Positions 7,154 through 13,633 of a DNA stretch of 18,644 nucleotides are shown one piece after another; the first letter of the stretch is position 1; the number at the start of each line of letters is the position of its first letter. Source of the DNA: Phycisphaerae bacterium. GTDB taxonomy: Bacteria; Planctomycetota; Phycisphaerae; UBA1845. The stretch covers positions 1 to 18,644 of the forward strand of contig BQJS01000087.1 in the NCBI GenBank assembly GCA_021604825.1, in the 5' to 3' direction. Under the pieces are notes generated by a model. It saw only the letters and a program-made list of their open reading frames with translations, ran no database searches and was not told the origin of the DNA. The position numbers and the translations under genes were made by a program.

Positions 7154-8173
7154 CTATTCGTCCTCGTCCTCGTCCTCGTCTTCCTCTTCATCATCAAACT
7201 CATCTTCGTCAAAGACTTCCTCTTCGCCCGCTGACGCGTACCACGCTTCAAACTCGGCGGGCTCGTAAATCTTCATCTGCCCTTTCATGCGGTAGTGACC
7301 CAACCCGCACAACTGAGCACATTGAATATTGACCGGAAAACCCGGTGCCAACTCGACCGAGGTGACGCCGGCTGCTATTAGCGTTTTCAGATGCGCCGCC
7401 GACAGGGTCGAACCCGCGCGGATCGATGCATACTCGGCCATCGTGACCCGCAGGCGATTCTCTTTGACGAACGTCTCAGCCTCTTCGCCGTCAGCCGATG
7501 CGGGCAAGTCAAACGAACGCTTCATCATCTCCTGCGCTTCTTCGTTCGTTTTCTCGGCTTTGAACCAAATCGGGATCTCCATTCCAGGAATGGCATCCTG
7601 CTTGACTCGAAGCAGCGGCACGCCGAAGGAATGAATCACGTCTTTGGACGAAAGTCGCACGAGGATGTCGCGACCCTTGGGAGCGTGGAAAATATTGACG
7701 CTGACATGGTCGTCGGCGGCATTGGGATCTTCCGACGCATCAACCAGACCGATGGGATTGAGTGCTTCATCCACCAGTTCAGGCCTGGACTTTCCGAATT
7801 TCCCATCGGGACCCGGGTAATGAATGTTCCAAGCGAACTGTTGGGCTACGACCCGGACGACCAAAGGGTTGTCCTCGTTCGTCGGCGGTTCAGAACGGTA
7901 ATACGCCCAAACCGGGATCGAGAATCCCACCAGCAAGATGGCTTCGATGACGATCACAACGACCTCAGCCACCTTCGAAGTCTTGGCCTTGGCGTCGCCA
8001 TAGGTGGCCTTCGGATTGGCGCCCGCTCGAAAGCGAACGAGGCAGTACAAGAAATACGCCCCCCACGCGACGAACAGCGCGGCCATGAACCAGTGCAGAT
8101 ACTCGATGATGACATCGATTCGGGAACCGTGCGATGAAATGTCCGGGGGAAGCCAGAATGAAGACGCAATCAT
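7154..8173 (-). CDS. coxB: Cytochrome c oxidase subunit II, long form with acidic tail
   Basis: A 339-residue subunit that takes electrons from its donor into CuA. It has two transmembrane hairpin helices (about 22-46 and 69-92), the aromatic electron-entry region around W115 (QQFAWNIHYPG) and a CuA domain with H181, C285, C289, H293 and M296 (CAQLCGLGHYRM). Gln replaces the usual Glu between the two Cys. There is no fused cytochrome c domain. Two oddities stand out. About 88 residues separate the IPG turn (196-197) from the first CuA Cys, where the family usually has roughly 20-30. The C-terminus is a run of Asp and Glu (about 317-339). It is the first gene of the operon. The start at 8173 has no good Shine-Dalgarno but places helix 1 normally. 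Confidence 0.95.
   Translation of the reverse strand: MIASSFWLPPDISSHGSRIDVIIEYLHWFMAALFVAWGAYFLYCLVRFRAGANPKATYGDAKAKTSKVAEVVVIVIEAILLVGFSIPVWAYYRSEPPTNEDNPLVVRVVAQQFAWNIHYPGPDGKFGKSRPELVDEALNPIGLVDASEDPNAADDHVSVNIFHAPKGRDILVRLSSKDVIHSFGVPLLRVKQDAIPGMEIPIWFKAEKTNEEAQEMMKRSFDLPASADGEEAETFVKENRLRVTMAEYASIRAGSTLSAAHLKTLIAAGVTSVELAPGFPVNIQCAQLCGLGHYRMKGQMKIYEPAEFEAWYASAGEEEVFDEDEFDDEEEDEDEDEDE
7157..7183 (-). repeat. GTCCTC hexamer tandem repeat encoding the acidic end of CoxB
   Basis: On the plus strand three perfect GTCCTC units at 7160-7177 are followed by a degenerate unit (GTCTTC, 7178-7183). On the coding strand these read as alternating Asp and Glu codons at the CoxB C-terminus. Such a run could change in copy number by slippage without a frameshift, because the unit is 6 bp. 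Confidence 0.75.
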
Positions 8174-8590
8174 GTGTCGTTGTACCCTAGTTGCACCGTT
8201 GGGGGCTGCGGTTCAAGAATGCACCTGTCACCGCCCCAAGTGGTGCCTGCACTGGAATTCAAAGATCAGAAAACCCGCCGAACTTGACCCTGACCGGGTG
8301 GCCCCCAAGAAAGCCAAATAACTAGACCGTCAGAAAACTAGACCGCCATTTAGCCTGACCGCCATACAACGGGACCAGAAACCAAGATGCTTCAATATCA
8401 CAGGCATCCGCCCGAATGGACGGCGTCCTGAAATCGGCGAGTAAAGAGCGTTCACGCCGTGATGACTTTTACAGCCTATGTCCAACAGGGCTGAGAGTTT
8501 ATGGCTTGGCGAAATGATCGTCAATGCAATTCGTCAAGCTACAAAAAGACGGCTTTGACCCGACTGCCGACTAGGTCATTTGCCCCATCT
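8174..8590. other. Intergenic region upstream of the cox operon
   Basis: This stretch separates coxB from the terminator of the upstream gene. I find no convincing protein: frames here are short, basic or low in complexity and lack a Shine-Dalgarno. It contains the GACC-type repeat at 8322-8380 and several weak inverted repeats (for example GCACC at 8221-8225 paired with GGTGC shortly after). The cox promoter must lie here or beyond, but no confident -35/-10 pair could be chosen on the minus strand. Confidence 0.6.
8322..8380. repeat. Iteron-like 16-bp-period repeat with GACC cores
   Basis: Three related 11-mers start at 8322 (CTAGACCGTCA), 8338 (CTAGACCGCCA) and 8354 (CCTGACCGCCA), exactly 16 bp apart. 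A fourth, weaker copy with GACC in the same register starts at 8370. Two further GACC cores (8286 and 8292) lie out of phase. The array sits about 150 bp upstream of the coxB start. It could be a regulator-binding array or the eroded remains of a mobile element. Confidence 0.5.
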
Positions 8591-8625
8591 AAACAAGAAA
8601 ACCCCCAGCGCCAAAGCGCCGGGGG
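8591..8625 (-). terminator. Rho-independent terminator of the cupredoxin-like gene
   Basis: Arms at 8602-8611 and 8616-8625 form a GC-rich 10-bp stem with one A-C mismatch and a CAAA loop. On the minus strand the stem is followed by a T-rich tract (TTTTCTTGTTT, complement of 8591-8601). It lies 60 nt past the stop at 8686 and insulates that gene from the cox operon. Confidence 0.85.
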
Positions 8626-8685
8626 CAATATTTCGACAAGATCGTGACGTGTGCCGCAGCGATGTTCTGCGGCTGTAATGGTCAA

Positions 8686-9414
8686 TTACTTGGCCTTAAA
8701 CACAAACTCGACCTCGGTAGCCGCTCCGTCCGCGACGGTGACCTTCTGCTCGACTTCGCCAAACGTCTCGTGCCAAGCCGCGAGCGTGTACTCACCAGCC
8801 GGCAGGTCGGAGAGTTCGCAATCGCCTTTCTTGCCGGTCACCGAATGGAACGGGTGGGTAAACACACCAACGTATGCACTCATCCAAGGGTGAACGTCGC
8901 ATTTGACCTTGACGAACTCCGGACGTGCAAAACTGACTTCCTTTTCGTCACCCTGCTTGGGCTGAGCGAAGTTAAATGCCTTCTGCTTTTGGGCAAAGCT
9001 GTGAATGTTGTGCAGGGTGGCGTCACTGTTCTTGACGAGCATCGGCTGCTTGGCCTGCAAGGACTGCACGTGCGGATAATACATACAACCCTTTTGGTTC
9101 AACTCAGCTTTCTCAGTGGGCACTTCAAATTCGGCATCACCCAGACCATCTTTGACGTAGACGATGACGTTCTTGACCATGCCGCTCTTGCTGACAATCG
9201 CCTCTTCGCTACCAACCTTCTTGGGCGAGCCATCTTTCTTCTTGTTGGATGTCGCGCAGTACTGATCGGCGTCCATCTTGAGAACGGTCCGCTTGGGCCG
9301 ATCGCCGTCGTATTTCGCCGTCGCCTTGACACCACCGCCAGCCAACACGGGCTGGGCAATCGCGACGGCCAATGCCACCGCTCCGAGTTTTACTGCAAAT
9401 GCTCGATTGTTCAT
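8686..9414 (-). CDS. Secreted cupredoxin-like protein with C-terminal carboxypeptidase-regulatory-like domain
   Basis: A 242-residue exported protein. The start is at 9414, where AAGGAG lies 10 nt upstream; the signal peptide is MNNRAFAVKLGAVALAVAIA with a cleavage site near PVLA-G (25/26). The mature part reads as a cupredoxin-type domain: a HNIH segment (H135, H138) and, near its end, C172, H175 and M178 (CDVHPWM), a spacing like the C-H-M ligand loop of plastocyanin-type blue copper sites. The last 60 residues (DCELSDLPAGEYTLAAWHETFG and on) match the beta-sandwich fold annotated as carboxypeptidase regulatory-like. I infer copper binding and periplasmic electron transfer or copper handling. 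It lies upstream of the cox operon but has its own terminator. C53 and C110 may form a disulfide. Confidence 0.85.
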   Translation of the reverse strand: MNNRAFAVKLGAVALAVAIAQPVLAGGGVKATAKYDGDRPKRTVLKMDADQYCATSNKKKDGSPKKVGSEEAIVSKSGMVKNVIVYVKDGLGDAEFEVPTEKAELNQKGCMYYPHVQSLQAKQPMLVKNSDATLHNIHSFAQKQKAFNFAQPKQGDEKEVSFARPEFVKVKCDVHPWMSAYVGVFTHPFHSVTGKKGDCELSDLPAGEYTLAAWHETFGEVEQKVTVADGAATEVEFVFKAK

Positions 9415-9879
9415 TGAACTGATTCTCCTTTTGATTGGATGCTGCGTTGATTCCTCGCTACGAGCCCGTCTCGGCGTATGCGCCACGGTTGCTCGCGATG
9501 ATTTCAGTCTGTAAATCACGTAAGTGCGATCTTCGCGTCGTAAGCGATCCCGCGATTGTCACCGATTCCTGCCCCTAATCCTAAAGACAACCATTCGGGC
9601 TGGCAGGTTAGTCACACCGGTCAGTCTAGATTCGCAGGGTCCAAAGTCAAACGGCCACTAATTGCGAAATATGTAGTTATTCAGCCTCAATGAAACCTTT
9701 GCAGTGAACGAAATCCCAACCGCATGGGCGCTATAGGCCACCCCAGTCATGGCAGCGCGTATTTGACGCTGGGTTGGCTGATTCTGATTTTCGCTGGGGG
9801 CGGTTGACCCGTAGAATGACCGGTTCCGATCCGATTGGATCAACGGGCGTCATGGGGAATTTACTGCAGAGGTTGGACG
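9415..9879. other. Divergent intergenic region
   Basis: This stretch lies between the minus-strand cupredoxin-like gene and the plus-strand RNase HII-like gene, so it should hold two promoters. I see no credible coding frame. CGTAAG-headed near-repeats of about 20 bp start at 9519 and 9539. A TTGACC at 9804-9809 could be a plus-strand -35, but no good -10 follows at the usual distance. Confidence 0.55.
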
Positions 9880-10836
9880 ATGATCGTCGTCGGAATAGAT
9901 GAAGCCGGGTACGGACCGCTGCTGGGCCCGCTCGTTGTGTCAGCCACGGCGTTTGACGTCCCCGACGACATTGCCGAACGCGACATGTGGTCGGTTTTAT
10001 CCGACGGCGTCTGCCGAGAGCCCGCCCGAAACGAGACCCGCCTGCCCATCGCCGACAGCAAGAAACTGTTCAATCGCAAGAAAGGGATCGACACGCTTGA
10101 GCGCACCGCCCTGGTGATGTTGAAGGCCGCTGGCCGATCGCCCAAGAAACTACGTGATCTGGTTCAAGTCCTTTCTCCCGATCGGGTCGACCAACTCTTG
10201 CAACATCCATGGTACGCCGAATACGACTGCGCCATTCCAACAACAACCACCGAGGACGATATTGCGACACGCGCCAATGCCGTCACGCGATGCTTGACCT
10301 CCCAAAAAGTGTCAATACGTGGCATTTTTAGCGAAGTTGTTTCGGAAGGCGATTTCAATCGCCGCATCAAGATCACCCACAACAAAGCCACGCTCCTCCT
10401 TCAAGCAGGTCTTCGCCTTATCCAGCGGGTCCAATCGCGCATGGGAACTCGAATGATCGTGCATGTCGATCGACAAGGCGGACGCGCCAAGTATCGCGAA
10501 GCTTTGATGACCTTTTTCGAAGGCCAATCGTTCAAGGTCAACACCGAGACCTCGACATGCAGTGCTTACACCCTTGGTGAAGGTGACCGATCATGGTCGA
10601 TCGACTTCACGACCAAGGGCGAGTCGTCTCACCTGCCGATCGCGCTCGGCAGCGTCTTTAGCAAGTACCTCCGCGAGCTCTTGATGGGTGCGGTCAACTC
10701 ATATTTCAAGAGTCGCATAGACGATTTGAAGCCGACGGCTGGCTACTACACGGACGCCAAGCGGTTCCTTACCGACATCGCCCCCGCCATCGAGAGGGAG
10801 AAAATCGACCGATCCCTACTGGTACGCTCCCGATAG
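9880..10836 (+). CDS. Divergent RNase HII-like protein
   Basis: A 318-residue protein. The start is at ATG 9880, with AGAGG 7 nt upstream; an in-frame ATG at 9835 lacks this. Homology to RNase HII/HIII shows in ordered motifs: IDEAGYGPLLGPLVV at 6-20 (catalytic D7, E8), ADSKKL (58-63), VHVDRQGG (D197), KGESSHLPIALGSVFSKYLRE (246-266) and GYYTDAKRFL (288-297). The motif at 246-266 aligns without gaps with the KGD...SILAKVTRD region of E. coli RNase HII, and GYYTDAKRFL with its GYPTAFHL region. Two signature residues differ. The GRG motif that reads the RNA-DNA junction is GYG, and the fourth carboxylate is Glu248, not Asp. It is also about 100 residues longer than RNase HII. It probably cleaves RNA in RNA-DNA hybrids with altered specificity, or has lost activity. 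Confidence 0.8.
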   Translation: MIVVGIDEAGYGPLLGPLVVSATAFDVPDDIAERDMWSVLSDGVCREPARNETRLPIADSKKLFNRKKGIDTLERTALVMLKAAGRSPKKLRDLVQVLSPDRVDQLLQHPWYAEYDCAIPTTTTEDDIATRANAVTRCLTSQKVSIRGIFSEVVSEGDFNRRIKITHNKATLLLQAGLRLIQRVQSRMGTRMIVHVDRQGGRAKYREALMTFFEGQSFKVNTETSTCSAYTLGEGDRSWSIDFTTKGESSHLPIALGSVFSKYLRELLMGAVNSYFKSRIDDLKPTAGYYTDAKRFLTDIAPAIEREKIDRSLLVRSR

Positions 10837-10886
10837 GCTCGAATTACCGAAAATTAGCCGTCGGTTCGCCGCGACTTGCGTTTGCG

Positions 10887-10913
10887 TTGACATCGTCCCG
10901 CGCGGGCGATACT
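10887..10913 (+). promoter_or_regulatory. Putative sigma-70 promoter of the STAS gene with palindromic spacer
   Basis: A perfect TTGACA (10887-10892) is followed 15 bp later by GATACT (10908-10913), or alternatively after 17 bp by TACTGT. The spacer contains the perfect palindrome CCCGCGCGGG (10897-10906), a possible operator. It lies about 95 bp upstream of the STAS start. Confidence 0.4.
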
Positions 10914-11005
10914 GTCACCGAGTATTGAATCAGCGTGTCGTTTGTCCATGCGGGCATTGATCAAACGCCTGGCATCGACAAGTATCGTGTGTGGAGAATT
11001 CAGCA

Positions 11006-11344
11006 ATGTCCGTTGAGAATTGGTCTGAAACCGTATTGCTTGCCGAACTGACCGATGACCCCGGGTTCAGCGACGATCTGAGCGCCGTCATCGAGCAGGT
11101 GCAAGCCAACAATCAATTGGATGTGGTGCTTAACTTCACCGGCGTCAACTACCTCAATTCGTCGAACATCGCTAAGTTGCTTCGCCTGCGCAAGCTTCAG
11201 ATTTCGAGTGGCCGCCAAATGCGCCTGTGTGCTGTTAATACACACGTGTGGGGCTTGTTCCTGGTGACGGGATTGGACAAGGTGTTTACGTTCTTCGACG
11301 ACGTTTCCATCGGCCTCGCCAGCATTCAACTCGACCAGAAGTAG
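11006..11344 (+). CDS. Stand-alone STAS-domain protein (anti-sigma factor antagonist type)
   Basis: A 112-residue single-domain protein. ATG 11006 has GGAG 9 nt upstream; a GTG at 10991 is less likely. It shows the SpoIIAA/RsbV pattern: beta strands around DVVLNFTGVNYL, the phosphorylation-loop region NSSNIAKLLRLRKL (51-64), then MRLCAVNTHVWGLFLVTGLDKVFTFFDD. In SpoIIAA-like proteins the site is DSSG. Here it is N51-S52-S53-N54, so serines are kept but the flanking Asp and Gly are Asn. It likely works by partner switching with a kinase and sigma-factor or phosphatase module encoded elsewhere, as none is nearby. It has its own promoter and faces rpsU tail to tail. Confidence 0.88.
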   Translation: MSVENWSETVLLAELTDDPGFSDDLSAVIEQVQANNQLDVVLNFTGVNYLNSSNIAKLLRLRKLQISSGRQMRLCAVNTHVWGLFLVTGLDKVFTFFDDVSIGLASIQLDQK

Positions 11345-11426
11345 CCACCGAACCACTCCATCCACACCCCTTTTAACCTGCGCCCAAGCAGATCGATCGG
11401 CGTTTCGCCTCGACAGGACTGCGCGC

Positions 11427-11462
11427 AAAAAAACACGAACGATTCAAATGAACCATTCGTGT
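11427..11462 (-). terminator. Rho-independent terminator of rpsU
   Basis: The stem is ACACGAA/TTCGTGT (11433-11439 and 11456-11462), extended by an inner TTCA/TGAA pair. On the minus strand it is followed by seven T (complement of 11427-11433). It lies 34 nt past the rpsU stop. It may also slow plus-strand reading from the STAS gene, though no T run follows there. Confidence 0.82.
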
Positions 11463-11496
11463 CGTATCATTGTTGTTTGCTGCTGCGTTGGCGCGC

Positions 11497-11679
11497 CTAG
11501 GTGGCAGCAGGGGCGCGGCGTGCAGACTTGCGTGATTGGCGGCGTTTGCGCTCGGACGGTTTTTCGTAGTAGCTGGTGCGCTTGATGTCGCGCGTGAGAC
11601 CTTCGCGCTGGCAAAGGCGTTTGAAACGTCGGAGCAATTGCTGAACTGACTCGTTACCGCGTGGTTTGACCTTAATCAC
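11497..11679 (-). CDS. rpsU: 30S ribosomal protein bS21
   Basis: A 60-residue strongly basic protein, the usual bS21 length. The N-terminus IKVKPRGNESVQQLLRRFKRLCQREGL and the following TRDIKRTSYYEKPSERKRRQ are diagnostic of the family. The start codon is GTG (11677-11679), preceded by AAGGAA 11 nt upstream. bS21 sits on the 30S platform near the 3' end of 16S rRNA and the anti-Shine-Dalgarno and helps initiation. The gene follows hslU on the same strand after about 256 nt and has its own terminator. A terminator-like hairpin stands directly in front of its ribosome-binding site. Confidence 0.97.
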   Translation of the reverse strand: MIKVKPRGNESVQQLLRRFKRLCQREGLTRDIKRTSYYEKPSERKRRQSRKSARRAPAAT

Positions 11680-11697
11680 GTTTTTGGTTCTTCCTTC

Positions 11698-11726
11698 AAA
11701 AAAAGTGCTGTTCCATCGAGCAGCAC
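11698..11726 (-). promoter_or_regulatory. Terminator-like hairpin in the rpsU leader (candidate attenuator)
   Basis: The stem is GTGCTG/CAGCAC (11705-11710 and 11721-11726), followed on the minus strand by seven T (complement of 11698-11704). The next bases (complement of 11691-11697) are the rpsU Shine-Dalgarno. No promoter can fit between the T run and the ribosome-binding site, so any rpsU transcript must read through this element. It may end hslU transcription with partial readthrough, or control rpsU. The 210 nt between it and hslU hold no gene I can see, only a small GCGGT/ACCGC palindrome (plus-strand GCGGTTATACCGC). Confidence 0.6.
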
Positions 11727-11935
11727 CAAATCAAGAATCCGCAGGTTTTCGACATCTGAAAAACCAAGCGTACCATTCAATCGGAAAGGCGGTTATACCG
11801 CATCAACAATGGTTTTACCACACCGCCCGCCGCCAGAAGCTTCTATCGACAGTAACTTCTTTATCCACAATACCTTATGCGGATCCCGCGTCGATCCCCG
11901 CACCATTCGGAGGGCTAGCGAATCACCGAAATCGC

Positions 11936-13297
11936 TCAATCTGAGCCGTCTTTCAGGCTGTGAAATCCAAATCGGCCTAATTCGGCGTTGCGGACGATGG
12001 CTTCGAGCCGTTCGCGGACATATCCGGCATCGATGCTGACCGACTCTCCGGAACGCTGCGGAGCCTCAAACGACAGTTCTTCCATGAGCCGCTCGCAGAT
12101 CGTGTGCAGGCGACGGGCACCGATATTCTGCCCGCTGGTATTCATGCGGATGGCGATGTCAGCCATCTCCGAGATGGCGTCTTCGGAAAACGCGATCGTC
12201 ACGCCTTCGGTACTCATCAGCGCGACCTGCTGCTTGACCAGTGCCGATTCCGGTTCCGTGAGGATGCGCACGAAATCGTCACGATTCAGATCCTTCAATT
12301 CAACGCGAATCGGGAACCGCCCTTGCATTTCGGGTAGCAAGTCGTTCGGGCTGGTCATGTGAAACGCACCAGCCGCAATGAACAGAATGTGATCGGTCTT
12401 GACCTGGCCGTGCCTCGTACTGACTGTGCAGCCTTCGACAATCGGCAGAAGGTCGCGCTGCACACCCATCCGCGAAACGTCGGGGCCATGCCCGGCGCTA
12501 CCGACTTTGTCGATCTCGTCGATAAAAACGATGCCGTTGGATTCCGTGCGACGCAGCGCCAACTCGACGAGTTTTTCCTTGTCGATCAATTTCTCGCACT
12601 GCTGTTCAAAAACAATGTTTCGCGCGTCGCGAATCGGAAGGCGGCGCGTCGTTGATTTTGCGGGCATGATGCGTTCCATAATGCCCTGCATTTCGGACTC
12701 AAGTTGGTCACCGCCCATGGTGGCCATCATGCCGATGGGCATGACTTTCTGCTCGATTGTCAAATCGACGTTGCGATCGTCGAGCTTGCCGTCGCGCAAT
12801 TGAGCCCGCAGCTTCTCACGACTTCGATGACGTCGATCACCGACATCCTCTGTTGCCGTATCGTCGACAAGTTCACCCGCCCCTGGCATCAGGGCATCGA
12901 GCAGTTGCTCTTCGGTGAGGCGTTCTGCTTCTGCACGCACAACTTCGGTCTGCTCGGCTTGCACCATGTGAATGGCGTTTTCGACGAGATCGCGAATCAT
13001 GCTTTCGACGTCGCGGCCATGATATCCGACTTCGGTGTACTTGGTGGCTTCGACCTTGACCCAAGGCGCATTGACCAGACCCGCCAATCGTCTGGCGATC
13101 TCCGTCTTGCCGACCCCGGTGGGTCCGATGAGGATGATATTCTTCGGTCCGATCTCCTCGCGCAGCTTTTCGGGTAGTTGCTGGCGACGCCATCGGTTGC
13201 GAATCGCGACTGCCACGGCGCGTTTGGCGTCATCCTGACCGACAATGTAACGGTCGAGGCTTTCGACGATTTGTTGGGGCGTCAGTGTGCTGCTCAT
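11936..13297 (-). CDS. hslU: HslU, AAA+ ATPase of the HslUV (ClpYQ) protease
   Basis: A 453-residue ATP-driven unfoldase that feeds substrates to HslV. Walker A GPTGVGKT is at 58-65 and Walker B IVFIDE at about 272. The I-domain lies between about 105 and 240, and the C-terminal AAA lid contains GARRLHTICERLMEELSFEAP. The pore loop at 91-94 is GYHG, where E. coli has GYVG. The C-terminus is unusual: most HslU proteins end in a short tail like DLSRFIL that docks in HslV, while here the sequence is ELGRFGFHSLKDGSD, about eight residues longer. hslV, usually directly upstream, is not found between this gene and 13634. Start at 13297 gives the standard N-terminus (LTPQQIVESLDRYIVGQ). Confidence 0.97.
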   Translation of the reverse strand: MSSTLTPQQIVESLDRYIVGQDDAKRAVAVAIRNRWRRQQLPEKLREEIGPKNIILIGPTGVGKTEIARRLAGLVNAPWVKVEATKYTEVGYHGRDVESMIRDLVENAIHMVQAEQTEVVRAEAERLTEEQLLDALMPGAGELVDDTATEDVGDRRHRSREKLRAQLRDGKLDDRNVDLTIEQKVMPIGMMATMGGDQLESEMQGIMERIMPAKSTTRRLPIRDARNIVFEQQCEKLIDKEKLVELALRRTESNGIVFIDEIDKVGSAGHGPDVSRMGVQRDLLPIVEGCTVSTRHGQVKTDHILFIAAGAFHMTSPNDLLPEMQGRFPIRVELKDLNRDDFVRILTEPESALVKQQVALMSTEGVTIAFSEDAISEMADIAIRMNTSGQNIGARRLHTICERLMEELSFEAPQRSGESVSIDAGYVRERLEAIVRNAELGRFGFHSLKDGSD

Positions 13298-13633
13298 TTC
13301 AATCCGTTAGCCGCGGCTGATGGTCGCCCGGCGTCTCCAATGTTTGGTCGAATAATTTCGTATAACTGGCATGAAATCCGGAGCAAAGTCCATCCCGGTG
13401 CAACGCGTCATGGCGTGCTACGGTACAAGATGGCAGGGTGCCCTGCAAATGCCCACAGCCACGGGCAAATTGTCGCGGTACCGGCTTTTGATTGCGTGCA
13501 ATAGGCACTGGCTTACACTAAGGATGCTCCGATTGATGCAACGTTTCCGCCCAGCAAGACCAGCGACCCGAGGCACGATCGGACCGTGAAGAATGCAACG
13601 CCTAATCAATCTATACGCGGAGTCGAAACATTC
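13298..13633. other. Divergent intergenic region upstream of hslU
   Basis: No hslV and no other credible gene is present. Frames of 70-105 codons on both strands lack start signals and family features. It should contain promoters for hslU (minus) and the 4-TM gene (plus). A weak minus-strand candidate is TTGCTC, a 16-bp spacer and TATACG around 13358-13385, too poor to call. Confidence 0.5.

Noticed and set aside
8201..8230. GGTTCAAGA resembling a tRNA T-loop
   Set aside because: No acceptor, D or anticodon arm can be built around it.
8004..8321. Plus-strand frame of 105 codons running out of coxB into the intergenic region
   Set aside because: Most of it is antisense to coxB and the rest shows no protein-like pattern.
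8488..8497. GGGCTGAGAG resembles part of a TPP riboswitch
   Set aside because: The second conserved half (CTGATCTGGATAATGCCAGCG type) is missing, and the region does not precede a thiamin gene.
8330..8524. 64-codon minus-strand frame between coxB and the upstream terminator
   Set aside because: No Shine-Dalgarno, no family features, and it overlaps the GACC repeat array.
9804..9809. TTGACC as -35 of the RNase HII-like gene
   Set aside because: No acceptable -10 hexamer at 16-18 bp.
12704..13177. 157-codon plus-strand frame antisense to hslU
   Set aside because: A shadow of hslU, whose product is unmistakable.
13358..13385. Minus-strand TTGCTC - 16 bp - TATACG as hslU promoter
   Set aside because: Too few matches to the -35 consensus to distinguish from chance.
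13299..13589. Overlapping frames on both strands upstream of hslU considered as a remnant hslV
   Set aside because: None shows the N-terminal TTxxxVR catalytic Thr or any HslV motif.
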